Shown here one piece after another: positions 22,896-33,406 of a stretch of DNA of 64,000 bases. The notes beneath the pieces were generated by a model, which saw only the letters and a list, made by a program, of their open reading frames with translations, was not told the DNA's origin and made no database searches. Numbering within the stretch: position 1 is the stretch's first letter; every line of letters starts with the position of its first letter. Made by a program: the position numbers and the translations under genes. Source of the DNA: Lobosporangium transversale (Eukaryota; Mortierellomycota; Mortierellomycetes; Mortierellales; Mortierellaceae). The DNA is taken from positions 124,001 through 188,000 of the forward strand of contig NW_019029029.1 of NCBI RefSeq assembly GCF_002105155.1. The letters run 5' to 3'.

Positions 22896-24224
22896 TTATA
22901 TTGGTTTTTGGTGAATTTCAGTTGCAAACGACGAGCCAGCTGTTCCGCAGAATTTTAAATGACGATGAAGGGCATCATTTCTCATAAACCCAGTCCCACA
23001 GATCTGACAAGAGTATGGCTTCTCTCCCGTATGAAGGCGAGCATGGCGCTCACAGTCATGCCGCCTCGCAAAAGCCAGGGGGCATACTCCACACACGAAA
23101 GGCCGTTCAGAAGAATGAGTTTTCATATGGGAAGTCAGATTGTAGGCTCTAACAAAGACTTTGTCGCAGCCTGGAGCCATACATGGAAATGAAGTAGGCT
23201 TAATCCTCTTAGGTTTCTTTATCATCGGGGGCCGGATACGTCGTCGGCGCTTCGTGACTGTAGTTTCATTATCAGCTGTTGAGAGTGTTGCCAATGGGTA
23301 AGTGGCTGTCATTGTTGACTGACTTTGTTCGATACCAGTAGAAGGCTCAGTGGAAGAAGGAGAGGTCATATGGCGCGTAAGGTTCGGGGATAAGCTTGGA
23401 GATGTTTCGCGTGAAGCTGAGGCGGATGCCCATGAAAGTGAAGGGGATTCCATGGAAGAAGAGATCGGCTTTTCAGTCTGATCCAAGAGATGGGTTTCAT
23501 CAATGGCAGAGAGGTTTAAGGAGGACAATAACATCAGATCTATGTCTTGATCTAATATCGGGATTGTACTTTGAAGGGCCGGATTTCGTATGTTGAACAT
23601 GGAGAGGTTTTGACCCAATGTGGTCATATCCGTCATCAGTTCTGCTGAAGGACTGGGCTGCTCCGTACAAGATACTCTATATGATGAAGCACTAGGATTG
23701 CATTGAAAATGCGATATTAATGTGCATTGATCTAGTTCTGGCGATCCCGGGGCTTGTGATTGATGTTGAGAGGCGTGCGACTCCTCTGCTCTTCGTTGTT
23801 GGCCTTGATGCAGCTCTACTGAATGAATTTGCAGCTGGGGGTCCTGAGGCTGCCTCTGAAGCGCTCGCATTGTAGGATATAAAGGCATAGAGACAGTTCT
23901 TTGGAGAACCATGGGATGATGAGGCCGTAGTACTTGGAGGGGTGTCATTGGTTCATCCTCAGGGGATGACTGCCGTTGGCGGAGCTGTTGTAAATATTGG
24001 AGCTGTTGTTGATGTAATCGACGCTGCTGCTGGCAGATCTGGCTATATTCTGAATATTGTTGGTGTTGAGACGGGAGGATCTGATGCTGTTGTTGACCTT
24101 GTTGACAGTAGTCTCGGTCATGGTTAGATGTACTAAAGGTATGAAACTCAACTCCTTCACTCCAATCCTTATTGGCTCCAAAGTCTCCGGAGAGGTGACT
24201 TCTATGAAATGGGTCGTTTGCCAT
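22896..24224 (-). CDS. C2H2 zinc-finger transcription factor (Crz1-like finger array)
   Basis: Single exon of 442 residues from the ATG at 24224 (MANDPFHRSHLSG). The N-terminal two thirds are Gln/His-rich and Ser/Pro-rich, typical of an activation region. The C-terminus has three fingers in series: FPCMAPGCDKVFVRAYNLTS (C-x4-C...H-x3-H), FVCGVCPLAFARRHDCERHA (C-x2-C...H-x3-H) and YSCQICGTGFMRNDALHRH, whose last ligand is Cys (H-x3-C). TGEKPY and SSERPF linkers separate them. A basic KRRRRIRPPMIKKPKRIKP patch just before is a likely nuclear localisation signal. The AFARRHDCERHARLH pattern resembles the calcineurin-responsive Crz1 group and other fungal C2H2 regulators; no PxIxIT docking motif was identified, so the subgroup is uncertain. 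Confidence 0.8.
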   Translation of the reverse strand: MANDPFHRSHLSGDFGANKDWSEGVEFHTFSTSNHDRDYCQQGQQQHQILPSQHQQYSEYSQICQQQRRLHQQQLQYLQQLRQRQSSPEDEPMTPLQVLRPHHPMVLQRTVSMPLYPTMRALQRQPQDPQLQIHSVELHQGQQRRAEESHASQHQSQAPGSPELDQCTLISHFQCNPSASSYRVSCTEQPSPSAELMTDMTTLGQNLSMFNIRNPALQSTIPILDQDIDLMLLSSLNLSAIDETHLLDQTEKPISSSMESPSLSWASASASRETSPSLSPNLTRHMTSPSSTEPSTGIEQSQSTMTATYPLATLSTADNETTVTKRRRRIRPPMIKKPKRIKPTSFPCMAPGCDKVFVRAYNLTSHMKTHSSERPFVCGVCPLAFARRHDCERHARLHTGEKPYSCQICGTGFMRNDALHRHLKFCGTAGSSFATEIHQKPI

Positions 24225-25558
24225 GAGACTGTATAGGCTTAATAGATCTAAAGCTTTCAATTGCTCTGTTCTGTGTGACCAGGGTTTAAAAAGTTGGTAA
24301 GAGTAGTATTTTGTACTTTACAAAGCGAAATCAGAGTGTGACAACAAATCAATAAAACGGAGGGGCTCGCATATGAATGTGTTGAATTTAAACAACGATA
24401 ATTGATGTATGAATGGATAACAATGATCGCTATTAGTGGTAGCAGACGACGAAATAAATAAATAAAAGAAAAAAAAGAATAAAGAATTTTTCCAGTCTTT
24501 GAGGAACGTAATTTATAGCAATTGGGGCAAAGTCGATTGTGTGGCAAAGAACAAATGTGGCGATTTTGAAGGAATGTTTTTTGAGTTATTTAAATAATCC
24601 AAAAATTTTGACGCGGGGAAATAGGCTAATTCCATCAAACAGTGGGCTATGTGGCTTCTTAACTTTGATAATAGTGCATTGGTCATGTTTTCTCTGTCAT
24701 GAGCTGTCAAAAGTAAGGCTCATATCGAGACTGTGATATTCTATGATGAAGCCTATCCAACGAAGAACAATATAGAAACTTATTTGTCTATAATATCCTC
24801 ACTACTTTCATAAGTCCAGCTTCATGGGAAACATGTCTGACCCTTCTACATCCAGCTTGCGTTTGCGCCACCATAATCTGTTTATATCATCCAGGCATAA
24901 TCATGTAATCGAGCTGTTGGGGGAGTACTTGAAACAAAATAGTAAAAAAGCTAACACAGCCCTCTCAATGGGATGCAGGCTTCTCTCTACGCCCAATATA
25001 ATGCAGGGACATTAAAAAGGTCACGTCCAGAAAAGGCGAACAATGCATCATAACGACTCTGCCGTTGATTCAAAAGCCCCTTCCCTTTATGACTGCTCTT
25101 GGATATTCTTAGAAAGTATAAATGTAAAGCCTTATGCTTGTGATATCATGACAATAGTTGCTTTGATTAACAAATTAGCGGCCGCAGTAGACATTGATGA
25201 TATGCTGAATATATTTTATCCGTATCGTTTTATTTCGATCATTTTCAAGAAAAATTATTGCAGAGGCGCAGCGAAGAGATCTATTTAGACTGTCCTTAGC
25301 CGCGGTTATAATCTGAGAACGATTGAAAGCAACTTCTTAAAGCAAGAGGGTCGATTAAAGCATGACCAATTAATTTTTTCTCATATAGGATGTTACTTCG
25401 TATCAAACCAAGGATTTTTTTTTTTTTTTTCTTTCATAGTTCCCGCGGAGTCGTCATTTGGAACACATTACAGAAGATGCAATGTACCATTGTCAAATGT
25501 GGCTGAGTCGATCAATCCATTTCGCAAGTGGCAGTGCAATTAAGCATATTAAAGAATT
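24225..25558. other. Intergenic stretch with only doubtful small ORFs
   Basis: About 1.3 kb. It must hold the promoter of the C2H2 gene at its left end. Small frames at 24824-25015 and 25043-25288 lack recognisable motifs. The first contains a possible 37-base intron with a CTAAC branch-like site (24942-24978), but splicing it leads quickly to a stop. Nothing further is supported. Confidence 0.45.
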
Positions 25559-25666
25559 AATCTATTTGACAACCCGGGTTGTCACGCAAAGAAAAAAAAT
25601 TGAGAAAAATAATTAAGGGCGGGGGGTTGTCAAATAAGAGTGACAACCCGGGTTGTCAAATAGATT
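25559..25666. mobile_element. Short palindromic MITE-like element
   Basis: Two perfect 26-base inverted arms (25559-25584 and 25641-25666) flank a 56-base A/G-rich core. Each arm contains the 18-base self-palindrome TGACAACCCGGGTTGTCA, so each arm can fold alone and the two can pair together. A partial third copy, GGGTTGTCAAATA, lies at 25624-25636. No coding capacity and no clear target-site duplication are seen. It lies 3' of the peroxiredoxin gene. Non-autonomous transposon and regulatory palindrome are both possible. Confidence 0.55.
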
Positions 25667-25791
25667 CACCCCATATTAAATATTTACATTAAGACGAGGA
25701 AGTCATGTGATGGGATTTTCAGTTAAAACGATTTTATTGCCTTATTTTATTATATACAGGTGATTTGAGTTAACACGTGGACAGTAAAAAA

Positions 25792-26460
25792 TTATGCCTG
25801 AGGCTGGGTAGCAAAACGGAGGTAAGGCTTAACGACATTGAAACCAGGGAAGAGTTTCTCAGCCTCTTCATTAGTGACAGAAGGATGAACGATAACGTTA
25901 TCGCCACGCTTCCAGTTAGCGGGTGTGGTGACACGGTGCTTGTCGCCGAGCTGGAGAGAGTCGACAACACGAAGAATCTCATCAAAGTTGCGACCAGTTG
26001 AGGCGGGGTAAGAAAGAGTCAAGCGAATAGTCTTCTTGGGATCAATGATGAAGACAGAGCGGACAGTGAATGGAACGCCTTTGTTATCAAGATTGGTGAT
26101 ATCCTGGTAATCCAACATATCGTAGAGGGTAGAGATCTTGCGATCAGCATCAGCAATAATGGGGAACTTAAGGTCAACGTTATTCACTTCGTTGATGTCC
26201 TTGACCCATTCATGGTGGGAATCGAGACCATTGGCAGAGAGACCAATGACCTTGACATTACGTTCCTCGAACTTGTCCTGGAGACGAGCAACCTCGCCGA
26301 GCTCGGTGGTGCAGACGGGTGTGAAATCGGCAGGGTGAGAGAAGAGAATAACCCAGGAGTTGCCAATGAACTCATGGAACTTGATGGGGCCCTGAGTGGT
26401 CTCAGCTTCGAAGTCAGGGGCGATAGAGCCAAGACGGAGGGGGTTGCGATCGGCAGACAT
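25792..26460 (-). CDS. 1-Cys peroxiredoxin (PRDX6 type)
   Basis: Single exon, 222 residues. Peroxiredoxins reduce hydrogen peroxide and organic hydroperoxides through a peroxidatic cysteine. The thioredoxin-fold N-terminus contains the catalytic block HPADFTPVCTTELGE, with the cysteine about residue 49, followed by GLSANGLDSHHEWVKDI and FPIIADADRKIS. The segment GVPFTVRSVFIIDPKKTIRL and the longer C-terminal domain (TPANWKRGDNVIVHPSV) match the Prx6 group; no conserved resolving cysteine is present, since Cys occurs only in the active-site motif. Length fits the family. A TATA-like element lies about 84 bases upstream, consistent with strong or inducible expression. Confidence 0.95.
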   Translation of the reverse strand: MSADRNPLRLGSIAPDFEAETTQGPIKFHEFIGNSWVILFSHPADFTPVCTTELGEVARLQDKFEERNVKVIGLSANGLDSHHEWVKDINEVNNVDLKFPIIADADRKISTLYDMLDYQDITNLDNKGVPFTVRSVFIIDPKKTIRLTLSYPASTGRNFDEILRVVDSLQLGDKHRVTTPANWKRGDNVIVHPSVTNEEAEKLFPGFNVVKPYLRFATQPQA

Positions 26461-26543
26461 AGTTATGGTTGGGTCTGTTGGAGAGTTGAAGTGAAAGGGG
26501 TTGAAATGAGTTAGTGAATGAGGAATGAGAAATGAGGAGGGTC

Positions 26544-26550
26544 TTTTATA
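26544..26550 (-). promoter_or_regulatory. TATA-like box of the peroxiredoxin gene
   Basis: TATAAAA on the minus strand, 84-90 bases before the ATG at 26460, preceded by a GC-rich CCGCGG patch. Confidence 0.45.
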
Positions 26551-27319
26551 TCCAGTCCGCGGTTACGGTGGAGATGCCAGCGCGTTCTTTCTTGTTTGAG
26601 TGGCGAACCAACTGCCATCGATGGCGAAATCGATGGGCAGTCACATGCCTTGAGAAAAGATCGAAGGCACGAGAAGCAAGCTGTCTAGTCTATTGTACAA
26701 CTTGTAGATACAAACAAAAAAGTCTAAAAGTGTAACAGAAAAGGAAGCTGAAAGACTTGATCACGCCATCGCACTTTTACTGGACAGCAGCTCTTACAAC
26801 GAAATAAAAAACGCGATTTGCATAAAGCGAAAGGACGTTAAAGTTTTTTTGTTGTTTGGCAACTTGACAAAGCAGGTAGATGCGCAGTGTGGGTCTGTGA
26901 GAGAACTGCATTGACTGGTGAGTATTTATTCCTTAAAACAATTGGCAATACCATCTCGTTTTTGCGTATTTTAGATGATTGCAGAAAAGACAAAAGCTTG
27001 ACTTATCAAGCAAAATATATACAAACCCTCCGCTTGATATAAATCATGGTGAAAAGCTCCTTAATGTCTAATTCTTAAACCTTACACTTAACACCATACT
27101 TCTTCTCTCTAAATATCTCTCAGCGAGAATGACTGACAATTTTTCTCCTACTTGGGTGAAATTGAGACCAGACACTTCCACCGCATACGTATAATTATAT
27201 ATAATCATGGTTTACTGCAAATGTCAGTCGCCAAACTTTAGATCAGTAAAAATTGAGCGATTTCATCTTTTCTTCATCTCCATTCACTCCAAAAAAAAAA
27301 CATCTGCCAACTTTTCATC
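26551..27319. promoter_or_regulatory. Divergent regulatory gap between peroxiredoxin and cyclophilin
   Basis: The two genes are transcribed away from each other across about 860 bases, so both promoters lie here. A TATAAA at 27038-27043 is a candidate for the cyclophilin transcript, leaving a leader of up to about 250 bases. No gene is seen in the gap. Confidence 0.4.
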
Positions 27320-28410
27320 ATGATTTTCAAGAGTACCGTTACATTCTTCGTTGCAACCCTTGCTCTCGCCCTTGCTGCTCATGGTAGCCCTGCGGTTACT
27401 AGCAAGGGTATGTCTTTTTTTTAGTATCTGTAGTGTATGGATGTGAATACCAAGATTTTAACAAATGTGTTTTTCAGTTTATTTTGACATCGAGCAGGGC
27501 GGTAAGCCTCTTGGTCGCGTTGTTATCGGCCTATTTGGCAAGGTAGGTGATGGAGCAGATGCCTTTCAATCCACCTCTTGTTCTAGACTGGATGATCTTG
27601 AATTATTGACTCTTTCTAATCTTGTGTCGTTTTCTCAATAAAGGATGTACCTAAAACTACCAAGAACTTTCTCGAGCTCGCCAAGGGTAGCCATGGTTTT
27701 GGGTACCAAGGCTCAACCTTCCATCGTGTTATCAAGGTATGCCTTATTTCTTTGCCGAGGGCATCAATGTCTGCCTTATTTTACTAAGATTCTTTCTCTA
27801 ACGTTTACCTGGGTATATGTATATAATGTAATAGGACTTCATGATTCAAGGAGTAAGTGTTTACCATGATTGTAAGCCAAATTAAAGCCTCCTCTCTCCT
27901 GAGTTTTACATTTATTGAAGAGCAACAAATTGACACTGCTCAATTTATCAATGATTTGCATCAGGGCGATTTCACCAATCACGATGGTACTGGGGGAAAG
28001 TCTATTTATGGTGAACAGTTCGATGATGAGAATTTCAGTCTTCGCCATACTGGTCCCGGAATTGTCTCTATGGCCAATGCTGGTGAGGACACCAATGGAT
28101 CTCAGGTATGGATTATTTTCATTTAGTTTACTTGTGAAGAATATGGCCTGCTGCTGACCTGCCTAATCTCTTTAAAAAGTTACCGAAACCATGCTTGCTC
28201 ACCCTACCCGCATTATCTTATGACTTGTAATAGTTCTTCATTACCACTATCAAGACCGATTGGCTGGATGGTCGCCATGTTGTTTTCGGTGAAGTCATCG
28301 AAGGCATGGATGTGGTCAGAAAGATTGAAGATACAAAGACTGACAGATGGGATAAGCCTGATATTGCTGTCAAGATTGCCAAATCGGGCGAGCTTCGTGA
28401 TGAACTGTAA
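27320..28410 (+). CDS. ER-resident cyclophilin (peptidyl-prolyl cis-trans isomerase B type)
   Basis: Six exons: 27320-27407, 27478-27542, 27644-27736, 27835-27852, 27965-28105, 28234-28410 (193 residues). Cyclophilin B isomerises X-Pro bonds in the endoplasmic reticulum. The first exon encodes a signal peptide ([19 protein letters not shown]). The fold follows with [20 protein letters not shown], then FHRVIKDFMIQGGDF, in which FHRV and the Q-G-GDF segment line the active site, [32 protein letters not shown] and the terminal [13 protein letters not shown] at the end is an HDEL/KDEL-like retrieval signal. Exon 4 is only 18 bases (DFMIQG). Length and motif order match the family closely. Confidence 0.96.
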
Positions 28411-28644
28411 GATTGAACGTCTTATGTAATCCACTGCTCCTCTCTATCTGTTAACAGAGGAAACAACCAGACTGTGGAGCCATGTAGGCTGGTTGTATAT
28501 ACCACCAGGCTGACTGGCTTTCTTTTTTTTTTTTTTTTTAGGTTCTGACCACAGAGGAAACAGTCATACCTTTTTTTCTAATAAACAAAAAATTATTCAT
28601 TCTTTCTTTCGTTGCCTGCTTTGTTTCTTCGCGTTGTGCTACTA

Positions 28645-29724
28645 ATGTCGCTCTTTTACAGATCGAGGAGCTCTTTCCGTAAGCATGTGTTCTTGCATTC
28701 TGGGGATATAGTATCCTGTCGCCGCATTGTCCGCATTCATTATGGTCAGCTGCCAGTCGTTGGTGCACCAGTGTCAAAAATAACTGTACACGCAGCCGCA
28801 CCTCCTCCCGATCCATCGTCGTCAGAAAAGGCTTTGCCCTCACCGCATCATACCGAAAGTCAACTAAACATTTATGAAGGACCTTATGCGCAAACTGCAA
28901 AGCGACTCAAGCTATTCTCGGTCTCATCATTAGCTGCAACGATTGCTCTCTGCCCATTCATCTTTATTTTAGATGCAGGCATTTCGACCGGCATGCGTGG
29001 TGGACTTGCTGTCGCAGGTGAACATTGCAAAATGAATTCGGTTGATGGAAAATTAAAAATAAAAACGACTAAGAGACTAATAAGTGGCATGCCCGATTAA
29101 TTGTCTTGTGATAATCTTTATGCATGTTGTATAGCTGTGGCGACGAGTGGGTCATCGACAGCCCTTGTTCAGTGGTGCCTAGGATCTTATGTTCGTAAAA
29201 TTACCATCCCTAACCCCTCATACATTAAGTCCGAGACTGTTACAGCACCGAAAGCATTGCCATCTCGATCGACCCCTGTCTCTTTTGAGACACTTTCCTT
29301 CTGGGGAAGTAAAAGAATTACGACTGTCAAAGTCTCTGACCTAGAACCCAGCTCTGCACCATTTTCAACAATCCGTATTCGACCAGGCCAAAAATCCGTC
29401 GTTCGAGACGGAAAAGGCAGAGTTCTTGCCGATGATGACAAATTAAGAAAGCGTTTTTATTTACATTCAGAATTCACAGAAGAAGAACCTCTCAGGACTA
29501 TTATGGCAGAGGTTCAGCAAAACCAACATTTGTCTACTGAAGCCCTGTCCATGAGAGCTTCATCTCCACAATCATCACTGTCATCGTCATCCGAGACTGT
29601 AGTGCAGAATGGTCTAAAAGAAGAGGGCTTACAAACGAGAGCACCCATGACAGAGGGCATGTCTGATCGTATTGAGCTGCTTAAACGGAAAGCGGCTGAG
29701 AATGCCAAGAAAGGAAAGCATTGA
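28645..29724 (+). CDS. TMEM70/TMEM186-like mitochondrial membrane protein
   Basis: Two exons: 28645-29017 and 29135-29724, giving 320 residues. The N-terminus is Arg/Ser-rich without acidic residues at first (MSLFYRSRSSFRKHVFLHSG), as in mitochondrial presequences. Then come IYEGPYAQTAKRLKLFSVSS, a hydrophobic segment (LAATIALCPFIFIL), a turn, and GLAVAGAVATSGSSTALVQW leading to YVRKITIP. The YEGPxAxxxRxLKxFSxSS signature and two-membrane-span hairpin match TMEM70, TMEM186 and TMEM223 proteins, which assist assembly of respiratory complexes in the inner membrane. The soluble C-terminus holds ITTVKVSDLEPS and ends in a Ser-rich and a Lys-rich region. Assignment within the group is uncertain. 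Confidence 0.72.
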
Positions 29725-29745
29725 CCGATGAGGAGAGCCTGAATG

Positions 29746-29780
<35 letters not shown>

Positions 29781-30216
29781 GAATACTCTGTAGTAATGTT
29801 AATGAAGCACAGGCATGCATTTTTGCAACTGTAATCAACCTTTCCTAGCTGCAAGGCATGTTTTTGTTCTTGGGACGTAATTGTTGGAAGGTACTAAAGT
29901 GCTTGCTGATCTCTTGTTTATCTTAAAGATCTTGTTTGGTGTTAACGGAAATTACACTTTCCATGACAGTGTCAGCTTTATTTCCGATGTGATATTTCAT
30001 GTTGAGCTTAATTCAATTTCATGAATAGTGATGTTTATTCCTTTGCTTTAAACAGCGATCTGCTCATGAGTACTGGGATCTTTTTAGATGTCTGTTGGGA
30101 TGTTACCGATAAACTCCTTCTTTTGCAATATGGTTCTGTATAAGTTACAGATTTTCATCACCTTCACGGTTACATTTCTGGTGGCTTCACTGCATAGGAT
30201 ACTCTCACTATTAGTC

Positions 30217-30251
<35 letters not shown>

Positions 30252-30897
30252 AAATAGAGAAATGAAAATGCTGACATATCTTGCCTCAAATGAAGACGCT
30301 CACCATACGATGAATCACTTCATTTCGTAGGATCACTTGTAAAAGAAAAATACAGTTTTGATTCTTTCCAGTGTTTCACACGTTTTATTGTCGTTCATAC
30401 TTTCTGAACATGGATGTTAAGTATATTGACGTTACTTCAAATCAGGAGCCACAAATAATGTCGGATACTTCACTAAAACCTCATCTTAAATCTACAAACC
30501 TTAACGATTGTCATCCCTTTGAAAGGCTTCCAATACCACAAGAGTGTTTACATTCCAAACATTTTCTATTAAACAAGAGGAGATATAGTCAAAGGATTCG
30601 CTTATGGGGATGACGACTTGATGGTCCTAGAGGTGTAAAGGTCCCCATTTCAAAAACTATTAGCGTTAAGACTTTAGAACTATTGAGAGGGTATTTGCCA
30701 ACAATCTTCTATTGAAGAGCTGCATGTAGGTCGGACTCATTGTGATCTAGACAATTTAATAGAAGATCTAAAAATAATAAATGTTGCTTTCTTTCATGAC
30801 TCATTTCAGCAGAAGAGAGTTTGGTAATGTGTGGCTCTGTCGTTGGCGTAGGTTTGCCTGTCAGGATGTACGAAGGGCCTAATTCAATGGAATCAGA
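29725..30897. other. Gene-poor stretch with a possible relic ORF
   Basis: A poly-A tract lies at 29743-29779 and a poly-T tract at 30221-30250. A frame at 30371-30613 gives about 70 residues after its first ATG (MDVKYIDVTSNQEPQIMSDT) and is followed by further open but shifted pieces (30618-30830), which could be a decayed gene. No family was recognised. Nothing else is seen. Confidence 0.4.
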
Positions 30898-31827
30898 ACA
30901 GAAACGCGAGGTGCCTTATAAATAAAAAAGAAAAAAAAAAAGAAAAGCCGGATCAAAATGGCTGTGCGTCATAATTGTTTCCCATCCTTGTTTGCATGTT
31001 CTCTCATCAAAGACACCTCTCTTCGGATCTTCGGATATAATAATATTCACCTTGATGTCTCACTCACAAAAATAAAAGAAAACAAGAACAAACCATCAAA
31101 AGCAAAAGTCTGCTAGAAATGAGGCCTGAATCAAGAATACTTCATTAGAGTAGGAACACTAAATCTTTATTTCTGACCATCATTGGCTATATGGTGACGG
31201 CAGGTCGTGTTTACGTCCTCGTTGTGATAAAGACAATAATAATAAAAAGATATGAAAGAACAGTTAGTGCAAGTGTTGGATTACTCCTATGAACCATCAT
31301 GTAAATCATATACCAATCAAATAATAATAGCACATCCACAGATATACTTATACTCTTGCCTTTTTTTCACAAGTGTTCGAAAGCGAAGGTGTCTAAACGT
31401 CCTGGAGACACGCCTTTGAGACAGGGTCGGACATCTAATGGTGTAGTCTTTCTTGCTTTCTTGTCCCGCCCTTCACTTTTGTTGGCCTTTTCTGCTACTT
31501 CTCTTCTTCGTTGGTACTTTTGTTAACTTCTTTTTTTTTTTTGCATTTTGTTGTTTGGTGCTTTCTTTTCTTTCTTGTACTTTCATTGACTTCTTGGTAC
31601 TTTTCTTACTTACCTAAGACTGTCGCCCTACCACCCTATACAGTCCCTTACCCTTGAAGAAAAAAAAAGAAAAAAAAAACCTTCTTTCCGGTATTTGCTT
31701 TCTTTCTTGTACTTTCATTTGCTTTCACTTTCTTGCTATGCTTCCGTTTGTTTTCTTTTCTACTCCCTTGCCATGCTTTCGTCTGTATTCCTTTAACGCT
31801 TGTTATCTTTTCACCCATTCTCCTTTG

Positions 31828-32215
31828 ATGGTTCGCTTTCTTGCTATCCTTTGATGGTTCACTTTCTTGCTACACTTTGGAGATTCATTTCCTTGTTATC
31901 CTTTGTTGGTTCACTTTCTTATTATCCTTTGCTGGTTCACTTCCTTGTTATCCTTTGATGCTTCACTTTCTTGCTATCCTTTGATGGTTCGCATCTTTGT
32001 AATCCCTTGATAGTCACTTCTTTGCTATTCTTTAGTGATTCACTTCATTGTTATCTTTTGGTGTTTCACTTTCTTGCTACCCTTTGGTGCTTCACTTGTT
32101 ATTCTTTGCTAGTTCATTTCCCTGTTATCCTTTGATAGCTACTTTTTTGCTATCCTTTGGTGCTTCACTTTCTTGCTATCCTTTGATGGTTCACTTCCTT
32201 GTTACGCTTCCATAT
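31828..32215 (+). repeat. Degenerate ~26-bp tandem repeats in the left arm
   Basis: The unit approximates TTCACTTTCTTGCTATCC followed by TTTGATGG, repeated about 14 times with variants such as TTGTTATCC, GTGCTTCAC and shortened copies. A more diverged version of the same composition continues to about 32950. The mirror copy is 35433-35820 on the minus strand. Confidence 0.75.
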
Positions 32216-33190
32216 TTTATCCTTAATGCCTCACTTGGTTGCTATGCTTTCATTCTTTCCTTCCATGCTTGAGTTTCTTGTTATGCTTTCATCTCTTTCT
32301 CAGTCCTTCACTTTTATTATCCTTTCCCATGTTTTTCGGGACGCATCTCTTCCGTGTTATGTTCTGTTATGCTTTCCTTCTCGCTTTCCCTTTATTCTCT
32401 CATTGCTTCGTTTCCTTGTTATTTTTTGATTTGCTTCTCTCGACGCTTCACTTTACTATTCTATCCTCTGTTCTCTTTCGATGCTTCACTTGTTACGCTT
32501 TCTTTCTTTCTCGTTGCCTCACTTCCTTATTTGTTTTCCTTGGCGCTTTACTTTTTTTAACATATTTTCATGTGCTTCTCTTCGACGCCTCACTTCCCAG
32601 TTATCCTTTCCTTTGTTTCCCTTCAATACCTCGCTTTCTTATGTTGTCTTCATTTGTTTTCTCCCCTTCTTATTATAACTTCCTTTGTTTTCCCTTGTGT
32701 GTGTATATGTTTTTTTTTTCCTTGTTATACTTTCATTTGTTTCCCTTCTGTGCTTCCCCTCTTATTATACTTTCATTATGTGCTTCTATTTCTTATTTTG
32801 TTTTCTTTTTTTCTTGTTTTCACTTACTCTTCCTATGTACTTCACTCCCTTAGTTTATTTTCATTCGCTCTTTCTCAATGCTCCTTCCTCTTTCTTATTT
32901 TTCTTTCTTTTGTTGGTTACTTGCCGCCTCCCTTCCTTACCATACTTTCCCTTACCTCGTTTTCTCGCTGCTTACCGTCCTTGGGGGTTACTTTGCCTTT
33001 GATATAGTACGGGGACAAAGAGTGTGTAGTTTAGTATAAAGTAGTGAGGGCAGGAGAAGACAACAGCCGTAGTTGAAAGAGAGTGGGAGATGACATAAAG
33101 AGGCACATGGAGAGGCAGAAGAAGTGTTTGCGCGTGTGCTTGTGTGTGAATGTATTTGACAAAGGGCTGCGGTTGAGACTTACTTTTCAA

Positions 33191-33272
33191 GAGGTAGAGA
33201 GGCGAAGAAGTGGAGAAGTGAAGAGGTGGAGAGGTGGAGAGGTGGAGAGGTGGAGAAGTGGAGAGGTGAAGA
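33191..33272 (+). repeat. GTGGAGAG-type minisatellite in the left arm
   Basis: An array of 8-base units, GTGGAGAG with GTGAAGAG and GTAGAGAG variants. Here the plus strand is purine-rich, opposite to the bulk of the arm. The mirror copy is 34376-34457. Confidence 0.85.
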
Positions 33273-33406
33273 GAAAAAAAAGAGCTTAAAAACGAGAGAA
33301 GAATGTCTTTCTGCCCAATCCCCTCGTTGCCACCATTTCTCCTTATCTTTGTTGAAAGCGGACAAAATGTATCCTAAAATAGGCAATAGTTAGTCGCTAT
33401 AAAAGC

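Larger units (their letters stand above)
30898..33406 (+). repeat. Left arm of a large inverted repeat (2,509 bp)
   Basis: This arm matches 34242-36750 in reverse complement. Positions pair as x and 67648-x from end to end, with no net length difference. At least one substitution is visible near the outer end (GAAAAG versus GAGAAG, close to 30940). The outer end begins ACAGAAACGCGAGG. The plus strand of this arm is strongly pyrimidine-rich from about 31380 to 32960. No gene is supported; open frames within it are low-complexity Ser/Phe/Leu translations of the pyrimidine tract. Confidence 0.95.

Noticed and set aside
24824-25288. Two small plus-strand frames upstream of the palindromic element
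   Set aside because: No recognised motifs; trial splicing through the CTAAC-containing 37-base interval terminates at once. Left as unsupported.
32239-32853. Mirrored Phe/Leu/Ser-rich frames in both arms of the inverted repeat (also 34795-35409)
   Set aside because: They are translations of pyrimidine tracts with biased composition and no domain; identical pairs on opposite strands simply reflect the inverted repeat.
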